A stretch of DNA of 25,490 bases from Mesotaenium endlicherianum (taxonomy: Eukaryota; Streptophyta; Zygnematophyceae; Zygnematales; Mesotaeniaceae). Numbering within the stretch: the stretch's first letter is position 1; every line of letters begins with the position of its first letter. Made by a program: the position numbers and the translations under genes. The notes beneath the pieces were generated by a model that did not search any database, was not told where the DNA came from, and saw only the letters and a list, made by a program, of their open reading frames with translations. The stretch spans positions 34,069-59,558 of the forward strand of contig WELA01007584.1 in the NCBI GenBank assembly GCA_009602735.1, written 5' to 3'. Positions 10,606 to 20,700 of the stretch are shown one piece after another.

Positions 10606-10746
10606 CGGAGCAAGTACACAGCACCAGCGGTAGTCGACATGGAGGAGGCTGTGCATGTCATTGCGGAGATTTATGCGGCAGCGTCGGCAGGAGAGTTTGA
10701 GGCTGAAACCCAGGCGCGTCGCAGAAAGCACCTCACAAGACAGTAA
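10606..10746 (+). CDS. Unassigned short ORF or terminal exon (MEEAV..., 35 codons from ATG at 10639)
   Basis: From ATG at 10639 to TAA at 10744-10746 the frame encodes 35 residues, MEEAVHVIAEIYAAASAGEF followed by an Arg/Lys-rich end. The composition suggests an amphipathic helix with a basic tail. A possible acceptor, cgttctctag, ends at 10605 and keeps the frame open for 11 more codons (RSKYTAPAVVD), so it could be the last exon of a plus-strand gene whose other exons I cannot find. It stands at the edge of the AT-rich region where GC rises. I do not recognise the protein, and chance is a real possibility. Confidence 0.22.
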   Translation, partial: RSKYTAPAVVDMEEAVHVIAEIYAAASAGEFEAETQARRRKHLTRQ

Positions 10747-11029
10747 AGAAAGGACTTGATGGTTCCTGACGCTCCCAGCCAGGAGTGCAGCACTGCCGTC
10801 AGGCACCTTGAGAACAGACCAATCTGCCCGCGTGGGTGACTACGTGGGTACACGGCGCAGCCAGCCTGCGTGCGCAAGCCCCTGGTCCCGGAGAAAGAAA
10901 GCATCCTGCGAGCCAGCCAAAGAGCCGGGGCACCAAAGAGCAGAGAGCGGGGCCAGACCCAGGCTTGGCAGTGGGCGAGGAAGCCGGGGGCAGGGACGAG
11001 GGCGAGGGTAGGGGCGGGGGAGGAAAGCG
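10747..11029. other. GC-rich intergenic sequence left of the gap
   Basis: GC rises here and the last 50 bases become G-rich (ggacgagggcgagggtaggggcggggg). No gene is apparent; open frames running from here through the N block are artefacts. It may contain the 3' UTR end of the coiled-coil gene, depending on the true size of the gap. Confidence 0.5.
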
Positions 11030-11682
11030 NNNNNNNNNNNNNNNNNNNNNNNNNNNNNNNNNNNNNNNNNNNNNNNNNNNNNNNNNNNNNNNNNNNNNNN
11101 NNNNNNNNNNNNNNNNNNNNNNNNNNNNNNNNNNNNNNNNNNNNNNNNNNNNNNNNNNNNNNNNNNNNNNNNNNNNNNNNNNNNNNNNNNNNNNNNNNNN
11201 NNNNNNNNNNNNNNNNNNNNNNNNNNNNNNNNNNNNNNNNNNNNNNNNNNNNNNNNNNNNNNNNNNNNNNNNNNNNNNNNNNNNNNNNNNNNNNNNNNNN
11301 NNNNNNNNNNNNNNNNNNNNNNNNNNNNNNNNNNNNNNNNNNNNNNNNNNNNNNNNNNNNNNNNNNNNNNNNNNNNNNNNNNNNNNNNNNNNNNNNNNNN
11401 NNNNNNNNNNNNNNNNNNNNNNNNNNNNNNNNNNNNNNNNNNNNNNNNNNNNNNNNNNNNNNNNNNNNNNNNNNNNNNNNNNNNNNNNNNNNNNNNNNNN
11501 NNNNNNNNNNNNNNNNNNNNNNNNNNNNNNNNNNNNNNNNNNNNNNNNNNNNNNNNNNNNNNNNNNNNNNNNNNNNNNNNNNNNNNNNNNNNNNNNNNNN
11601 NNNNNNNNNNNNNNNNNNNNNNNNNNNNNNNNNNNNNNNNNNNNNNNNNNNNNNNNNNNNNNNNNNNNNNNNNNNNNNNNNN
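11030..11682. other. Assembly gap (653 N)
   Basis: Run of N. The 16 bases immediately left (11014-11029) and immediately right (11683-11698) are identical, gcgggggaggaaagcg, and both flanks carry ggcgagggt. The gap therefore sits in a G-rich repeat and its stated length may not be real. Confidence 0.98.
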
Positions 11683-11752
11683 GCGGGGGAGGAAAGCGGG
11701 GGGGGGTGGGGGCGAGGGTGTGCGCCACTTCTCAGGGTCTGTGCGCCGCTTG

Positions 11753-14700
11753 TCAGGCGCCGAGGGGGGGCTTGCGGCCGTTACGGGAGGCGCGCAACAT
11801 CATGACAAGCTCCTCGCGCTGCGCCTCCACCTCCGCAAACTTGAGGCTCATGGCGCTGTACTTATCCATCATGCTGTTGAGGTCCTCCTCCGCCGCCTTG
11901 GCCGCCTTCTTCGCCTCCTGCATCTCCAGGATTATGGACTCCACATCGCCGCCCATGTTCTGGATGGCCGCCGACTGCACGCCGTCCTTGTTGGCAAACG
12001 CCCTGCCCCCATCACCACCACCACCACAAACACCAGCACCGTTGCTCATAATCTGACAGCAGCCCCTGCAGCCAGCAGCATTCATCATCATCGTTGTCGT
12101 GATCGTCATCAGCAGCAGTAGCAGCAGCGGCGGCTGAATTCGGCTAAATCGACGCCGCAACCCTGCTCGCTCAAAACAGCGGTGGCACGGCGGCAGCCAT
12201 GCACCCACGAGCCCTTGGGCAAACAAAGCATCCAAAGGCATCCCCATGGCGAGCAGGTAGCCTCTCCCGCCACCAGCACGTTCCATCCCAGCACACGCAT
12301 TTTGGATGCTGGGCACACTAGTGAGCACCACACAGGCATGCAATCAACGTGCCCCCCCAGCAAATGATGGAGTCGCCTCGGGGGAAGGTTCTCTCACTCC
12401 ATCCACATCACAGACAAGAAAGACAGCCGGCAGGCAGCGGCGGGGCAGGACGTGGACGAGAAACGGGAGGGGAGAGGGGAGGGCGGAGGGCAAAGGGCGG
12501 AGGGGGAAGTGGGGAGGAAAAGAACATACTTGCGGAGCTGCTCCTTGTACTGCTCCTTGCTCTCCAGGGCCTCCGCCAGCTCTGTCTCCAGCACCGCCAT
12601 GCGCTCCGCCATGTTGCCGCTGCCTGTGCTGCGGAACCGCGCCACTCGCTTCTGCATCTTGTCGTTGGCCTGTTTACCCACCAATGACAGACACACACGA
12701 CACAGCGCCCCTCAGCATCATAATAAAGGAAGCAAATGAGTGGGAGAGAAGTGGCTGCAGGGAGCTGGAGGCTGGGGGGGCAAGGAGGCGAGAGAAGGGT
12801 GGGGGAGGGAGAGTGCTTAATATGCATCAACGCACGTGGCACCTGATACTATTGCCAACAGCTTGAAAAATGGGCCTGTTCAATGTGGACACGTGTGCGG
12901 CCACAAGTGGCGGTCAGGCAGAGAAGTGACGTGCAAGAGCCGTGGGGGGCAGCTGCTAGTGAGAGGCGGCGGTCGACAAGGGGCTGCGAGCAGCGCTCAC
13001 CTCCTGCAAACGCTGCACTTCGCTGCGCAGCATCTCCTGCGTGCTCAGCTCGCTAGCCAACTCGCGCTCCCTCTTGGTCAGCACAGCATTCTGCTGCTGC
13101 AAGCGCACCAGCTGCAGCCACAGAAGAGCACGCACGCACGAACGCACAAAGGCAAGAGCAACATCGCACTGAGATCAGCTGACGCGACAATCCTGCATCC
13201 ACATGTGGGTGGAGAAGGCAAACCTAAGCATGCAATCTGCCAGCGATTGTGGTGATGACAACGTCATGCTTCCTGCCCCCTGGTGTGGGCCCAATCGCCC
13301 CAGACAGCAGCCCCTCCAAGACAGGGAGAGCCACGCATTGGCTTGTACCACCTCTGCAGGTAGGCGGCAGCATGGCATGCGGATGCAACCTAGGGGCGGG
13401 CTCATTCCTGCCCCGACATCGGCCATCCTTGCTTAGCCAGCTCCAACTAGCACCATGAAACGCAAACGTGCCCACTCTTGCGTGTTCCTGTGTGCGGGGG
13501 TGGTTGTGCGTGTGCACGCGTGTCGCCGGTGAGGGCAGCGCACCTCGGAGTGGAGCTGGTCGGCGCCGGAGTCGAACATGTCGAAGCTGGCCTTGAGCTC
13601 GTCGTGGGCCACCTGCATGTGCCCCATCTTCTCCACCAGCACCTTCTCGCGGTCCTGCACGCACGCAGGCACGCTCGCAACGCGGAAGCAGCTGCCGTGA
13701 GAAGAATGCTGAAACATTACCCTCCCCTTCCTCATCTCCAGGCAGGCAGGCAGACAGGCAGGCAGGCATCGATGATGCAGCAATCTTTGGGGGATTGGGC
13801 ATCATCCCCTCCACCACCTCTTCCTGGTCCTGCCAGCCACACTCGGTTTGGGGTCGATAACTGAGCCAGCCCACAGGGGGCGATTCAACCCAGGCTGCAC
13901 GTAGCCCAGCAGCATAGCGCAGCCCAGCGCAGACTCCAAGCTTCTCCACACTACCAGAGACCGGAAGGCACCAACAGCGCCATGTGGGATTTAAAGAAGG
14001 GGGGTCGGAGGAGAGGGGCCCAGCAGGGGGGGAAGAGGGTGGGAGGGGAAGGAGAGGGGGGCAGGGAAGAGCAGACCTCGAGCGCGCGCGTCTTGTCTTT
14101 GTACTCTGCCAGCTCGCGCTGCGATGTGGACGGCGACATGGGCCCCACGCGGCTCGATTTCGACATAGACCGCGACGTTGGCCGGTCCGACAGCGTGGCA
14201 CTTCCTGTGACGTCGCCGCCGCCGTTGCTGGCGACGTCGTTGAGGAGGCTGCTGTCGCGTTGGTGCTCCCTGAGCTTCTTCTCGGAGCGCACGAGCGCGT
14301 CGGACTTGCGCTGCAGCTCGACCTCGAGGGCCACGAGCTTGCGGCGGAGCTCCTCCACCTGGCGCGAGTTCTCGAAGCCGCCGCGCGGCGACATGATGCC
14401 AGCCTTCTCCTTGCGCGTGGGTCCGCCCGAGGCGGCCAGCAGGCGCGCGATCTCCGCCTTCTGCGCCTCCATCTCGGAGTGCTGCTCCGCCACGCGCCGC
14501 TTTAGCTCGCTCGTCTGCATCTTGAGCGACGCCGCCTCCTCGGCCAGCACGGCGGCCGCCCGCGAGGCCAGCTGCTCCGCCGCCCGCGACTTGTCCTTGC
14601 GGTCCTCCTTGGAGAGCTCCTCGTCCAGGCGCTGCTGCAGCTGCATGAACTGCTGCATGAGCATGGAGTTGTCCTCGCGCAGCCGCTCGGCGTCCTCCGC

Positions 14701-17700
14701 GCGCGCCGAGAGCTCCTCGCGCTCGCCCTCCAGGGCCGCGTGCTTGAGCCGCAGGTCGTCCACACCGGCGAGCGCCTGCTCCGCCTTGGCCACGCGTGCT
14801 GCCAGCGACACACGCTGCTCCTCCGCCACCTGGCGCTCCTGCCGCGCCGTGTGCAGCTCTGCCTGCAGCGCGTCCACCTGGCGCGCGCGCTCCAGGAGCT
14901 CAGTGCGCTCGCCCTCCAGCTTCCGCTTGTCCGACTCCAGCGTGGCGGCCGAGCTCACCAAGCTGGCCTCCGACGCGCGCAGGCCCGCCAGCTTGGCGCC
15001 CAGGCTGGCGTTCTCGTCGCGCAGCCGCTCCGCCTCGCGCAGCGTCTCCTGCATGCTGGCGGTGGCCGCGCGCAGGTTGCCGATCTCGCCCGCCAGCGCG
15101 GCCTCGCGCGCCTTGGCCGCGTTGCGCTCGGTGGCCAGCAGCTGCGAGCGGATCTCGAGCTCGATGGTGAGCTTGTCGCGCTGCGTCTGGTGCTGAAACA
15201 GGTCGGCCTGCGCGCGCCGCAGCTTGTCCTCCAGCTCGCCCTTCTCCGCGCGCAGCTCGCTTGCGTCCACCAGCGCCTGCGCCGCCACGTCCTTCTCCGA
15301 GCTGCCCGACGACAGCTGCTCTGTCAGCGCCTGCACCTCCGCCTGCAGCCGCTCCAGCGCCGACGCCTTCTCCGCCTGCGCGCGCTTCGCCGCCGCCTCC
15401 GACTTCTCTGCTCGCGCGTCTGACAGCGACCTGCCCGTCTTCATCTGCTCCAGCTCCGCCACGCTGCGGTCGTGCGCGCGCTGCAGCTCCTGGATCCGCC
15501 CGCCCGATTGCGCCTTCTCCTGCGCCAGCTGGCCTTCCAGTGCCGCACACCGCGCCATCGTCTCCGCGTGGTCTGCGTCGAGGCTGCGAATGCGGTCCTC
15601 CAGGCTGCCCCTGCTTGTGTGCAGGTCCAGCGCACGCGCCTCCAGCGCCTGGTTCTTCTCCACATGGGCCACAGCCTCCTTCTGCAGCGCCGCCACGCGG
15701 GCCTCCAGGGTGCGCCGGGCGGCAGCGTGCGACGCGACCTCACCGCCCAGCAGAGCAAGCTGCGCCTCCAGCGCCGCTGCCTTGTCGAGCGCCTTGCGCC
15801 GCTCCGCCTTGGCCTCGTGAACTTCCTGCTCCAGGCTGCGCGCGGAGCCCTCCAGCCCGAGCGCGCGCATCTCCGCCTCACGCTTGGCAGCCGCGTGCGC
15901 GCTCATCTTCTCGCGGATGGCCACCAGCTCACCCTCCAGCTCCGCCACGCGGCCCTGCGACGCGTGCTTGCCCTCCACGACCTCCTCCAGGCGCGCCTCG
16001 AGGCGCGCGCGCTCCTCCTGCGCCGCCTCTAGCCGGCCCTCGGCCTCGCGGCGCGCGGCCACGTGCGCCTCGAACTGGTCGCGCGTGGCGCGCAGCTGCG
16101 ATTCCATCTCCAGCACGCGCTTGCCGGCCGCCTTGCATTCGGCGCGCATCTCCTCCAGCTGCGACTGGGCCTCCGCCGCGTCACCGTCGGCGGCGGCCGT
16201 CGCCTTGGCCTCCGCGAGGAGCTCCGACATGGCCGAGACCTGCAGCTCCAGCTCCTGCACGCGGGACTCGCCCAGCCGCCGCTGCTCGTCCGCATCGCGG
16301 AACCGGCGCTCGAGCGCGCTACGCTCCTCCCCGAGCGCGCCAGCCGTCTTCTCCAGCTCGTCCCGCGACTTTCGCACGTCCGCCAGCTCCGCAGCGACCT
16401 GCTCGAGCTCCTCCTCGAGCTCGTGCACGCGCGCATCCGCCTGCTCAAAGAACGTCTCCACCTCCTCCAGCTTCTGCGCCAGGTCCATGCGCTCGTTGGC
16501 CAGCCCCGAGGACGTGGCCTCCATCTCCTTGCGAGCGCTGTAGTGCTCCGTCAGCTTCGCCATCGTGTCCTCACGCTCCGCCTCCAGCTCACTCGCGCGC
16601 CGCTGCGCCTCGTCCAGCTCCTCCGCCACGCGCGCCAGCTTGCGCTCCGCGTTGACCTTCTCGTCCTCAACGCGCTCGAGCTCCTCGCGCTGCCGGTCCT
16701 CCAGCTCGCGCAGCTCCTCCTTGTGCCGCGCCGCCAGCGCCGCGCGCTCGTCCGCTTCGCGCTCCACCTCCAGCTGCTTCTCCTCCACCTCCGCTTCCAG
16801 CTCCTTGGCGCGCCGCTCAATTGTCTCAAAAATCACCAGCCGCTCGTTCGCCTGCTCCACCGCCATCTCCGCCAGCCGGAACTTGTTGCGCAGCCCCCGC
16901 AGCTCCACCGCCTCCGCTGTCGACAGCTTCTCCGCCACCTGTCCCCCGCCGCCACCGCCACCTCCCGAAGCCCCTCCAGCCGCCGCCTGCTCCTCCGCCT
17001 GCCGCAGCTGCGCCTCCAGCTCCCTCACCCGGTTCTGCAGCCTCGCCACCTCAGCCGTCGCCGCTGCCCCTGAGATGCCCCCTGCTAAGCCCTGGCTGCC
17101 CCGGTAGCGCTCGCCATCCGAGTGAGACCCCACTCCCCCGGCCGACAGCGCATCGGCCCTCTCAGAGCCGCCAGGGCTGCCGCTGTGCTGGCTGTCGGCG
17201 CCCCACGAGCTGCTCGGCAGGATGCGGGAGAACAGCGAGGGCTGCTGCGCCTTCACGCGCTCCATCTCGGCCTCCATGCGCGCCATGGCCGCACTCTTGC
17301 CCTCGAGCTCTTTGTTGGCGCGCGTGAGGTCGGCCGCCAGCTGGAGGCTTTCATCGGTTAGCTCCTGCGCCTCCTTCTCAAGCTCCTCCACCTTCTGCTC
17401 CAGTTCTGCCACAAGCTCCGCATCGGCACCCGACAGCTTCTCGCTGCGCGCGCCGGCGCCGGCCCCGCTGCTGCCGCCCTCGGCCTCCTCGCTCACGTCC
17501 CCGCCTGCCGCCAGCGCCGGCGCCGACGTGGCCTTCTCCCGCTCCACAAGCTTGCGCTCGAGCTCGGCGTACGCGTCCGTGACCTTGCGCAGCCGTTCCT
17601 TCCACTCGCGGTCCTTGTCCTCCAGCGCCAGCTGCGTGCGCTTCGCCAGCGCCTCCTGCTCCTTATTCGACTCGAACAGGTCCTCCAGGTCCTTCTTGTA

Positions 17701-20700
17701 CTGCTCCACCGACTCCTGCCCCGCCAGCTCCAGCTCCTCATTTGCATCCTGCGGGGCAACGCACGACACAGGGAAGACGCGGATCTTTGTCAGCCGCCAG
17801 CCCTCTACCTGCGGCGAGGGGGGGAAGGGGGGGAGGGGGGCAGAAAGACGTGCCACCTGGCGGCATGGCAGCCAGGCTAACCTGCCTTACGACACGTACT
17901 GCAAGGAGGAGTTGAGAGCCTGAGGGCAATAAGCTGCCATCATCTCATTCCCTTCCAGCCCCGGCAGATACTCAACCCTCCATCTCCACAGGTGCTTTCT
18001 GTTAAAGGGAGCAGGGACGACACAAAGGTGTCGCATCGTGATAGATAGCTTAGCCCAAGTACCCCCCTCCCTCTAAAGCCCCTCATACTCCACACTGCTC
18101 TTCCTCCTCCTTCCCCCCCTCCTTCACCCAGATCTTAAGCTCCTGCCTCTAAAGTCCCCAGATTGCTGATGTGCCCCTGTCAGGTCGGCTATGCTCATCC
18201 CAAACACCAACTAAAAATCAGGGCAAAAGTAAAAGCAGGAAATCAACAGCTTCGCCCAACCCTCCTCTCCATCCTGACTTTGTCAGGATCCTAGGGAAGC
18301 GCTAAATGAAGGTCCTACTGAAGAACAGGAAGCCAAGCTTTCTCCACAGAGATAAGAGAGGAACCCAGGAGCCCATCTGCCACCCCACCTTCCCCCCCTT
18401 TGACCCAAGGCACCCAACATATGTAAGTGTGTATGTATGCCTGTTGTGCCCCAAAACTTAAACCCCAGCGCCTCCTCCGCCTCCCCTCCAGTCTGTGGCC
18501 AATGCCCAACAACAAGAACAACTCTTCACCACTCCCACCCTCCCAGCATGACGACCACAGGTTTGCTCGCGCCTCAACTCGCGATGGGGCCGCAGCTCAA
18601 GATGGTAGCTGGACCAAATCTTGGGTTCATCGCGTAGAGAGCCCAACCCACTTGGGCATCACGCCATTGTAAAAGGGAGCTGGCCAGGCTGGCCCCGGGC
18701 TGACGTAAGTACTAAGTGCCGCAAGCACACACTCCCCCCGCCCTCTCACACATTTCCGTCCGCCTCCCACAGACGCTACCTGAAAACAGAATGGAATATT
18801 TTCTGTCGTGGCTTCACTGCCTACAGATGCAGAAGGAGAAGTGCCGACAAGCAGACGTGGCCCTTAAGTCTTCCTAGCAGACATGAAGCACTTGCCAACA
18901 CCACTGTTGCAGGCGAGGCTGCTTTTGGGAGGGCATACAGGAGAAGCCGGGCCCCTCCCTGGAACCAAGGAGAGCGTCAAGGAAACGGCACAAGCGATAG
19001 GAGCTCATAGGAGGAGGCAGGCAGTAGGAGCTCATGAAGCTTGCTCTAGGTCCAACTCTCCTCATTTTACTCTATGACACTTTCTCCGGCTAAAGCCAGG
19101 CGCGTCAAAGAAGCACTTGCAGGTCTCTGCTTCCATCAAAAGTCCCCTCACAGGAGATACACTCGTGCCCACCACACGCACCACCAGGCTGGGTGCCGGC
19201 CTGCTGCAGAGCTGGAGGTGACAGTCAAGGGCCCCACACACACACACCTGTAACGATTGCACTTGCGCACTGAGATTCTCCGCAGCCTCCTTCTGGAAGG
19301 CCAGCTCCTCCTCGAGGTCGCGGAGGCGATGCATCAAATCTGACGACTCTTTGGAACCAGCGGAGCCGCCCGGCGCATCCAGGCCTCCCCCGGCCCCCGC
19401 CGATGCCCCCCCCGCCGCTGCCGCTGCCGCCTCCTCGCGTAGCCGCGCCAGCTCGTCGATCTCGTCGCGCAGCCTGTCGCGGTCCGCCGCCAGCGTCGAG
19501 ATCTCCACCTCCGCCGCGCGGTCCTGCGTCATCGCCTCCGCCAGCTGCGAGCGCAGGTTCTCCACCTCGCGCGACAGGTTGCGCGACGCGCGCTGCCACG
19601 TCACGTTCTCTGCCTGCAGCTCCTCGATGGCCGCCTCCGCTGCCGCCAGGTCTGCACGAAAATCCCGCGTCGTTGCGCCAGCGGCGCTACCTGGCGTGGG
19701 AGTCAGCCCTCCACCCCCGCTCGTCCCCATTCCCCTGCTCGTGGGGGTGTAGTTGTCCGGAATGGGCCCCCCTCGCTTGGGTGAAGCCGAGCTGGGCGCG
19801 TAGTACGCACTTCTGCCAAAGCTGCCCCCAGTTCTCTCCTCCGTCGAGTCTGTGTAGGTGGAGCGTGCAGGCTGCGGGGAGTCCCCTCCGTACGATGGGG
19901 GCCGGTCGGGGAGCGGAGACTCTCCCGAGAACGTGGAGCGGTCGTACCTGGACCCCCCGCCCTGGTCCGAGTGCGAGCGCTTGGGAGTCGTGTTGGGCGA
20001 GGACTGCACGCTGTTCAGGGAGCCCTGGGAGCTCGTCTCGGCGGCGCCACCTCGCCTCCTCTCCATGCTGTGCTGGCGGCCGCCCCCGGGTGGAATTTGA
20101 GGCTTGCTGAAGCCGCCCCCGGGGAGGGGGGGCTGGGCCAGGCCCTGTAGGTTGTCGGCTGAGGGGCGGCGCTGGTGCCCGCCACCGTTTGGCAGGAACG
20201 GGAGAGGCTCAGGCTTGCCCTGTATCGAGTTCCCCATTCCCGCAGCCAAACCTTTGCTGTCTCCTCGGGACGGGGCCATGCTGAGGGCGCTCCGAAGCGG
20301 CAGTTGCTGCTGCGTCACTCCCGGGCTGTTGGGAACCATTGACATGTGGCGCGACAGGCCTAGGCCACCATTGGCCCCCCCCTCTCCATCCTGCGTACGC
20401 TCGCACCACGCAGCAACAAGCACTCCTACCCACATGAGGACTCTCTCAAAGTGCAGGGCACACTGCTATTGCGAACAAAACATCTTGTCACGATGACAGT
20501 GCAGGTGTCCTGAAGTCAGCAAGGACCAGGGCAGGCTGCACGGAAGTGGTAGTGGTGAGCACTTCCGCAGTTTGCTACTCGCTTGCTCCCCTTACACCCA
20601 GGCGACACAGCGGCTGGGAGAGCCAGAGGTTAGCAGCCTCCGGAATGATGCTACACTGACAGTTACCACTTGCACCACATCTACCCCATACCCCCCCACC

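Noticed and set aside
10799..12056. ORFs spanning the N gap
   Set aside because: Their length is made of undefined residues and the flanks are not coding in those frames.
13982..17923. Many long plus-strand ORFs (for example 15261..16655, 16063..17073, 13982..15196) opposite the coiled-coil exon
   Set aside because: They are Arg/Ala/Pro/Ser or Leu/Arg-rich mirror images of a GC-rich Glu/Ala/Leu/Arg heptad sequence, overlap one another in all frames, and show no family motif.
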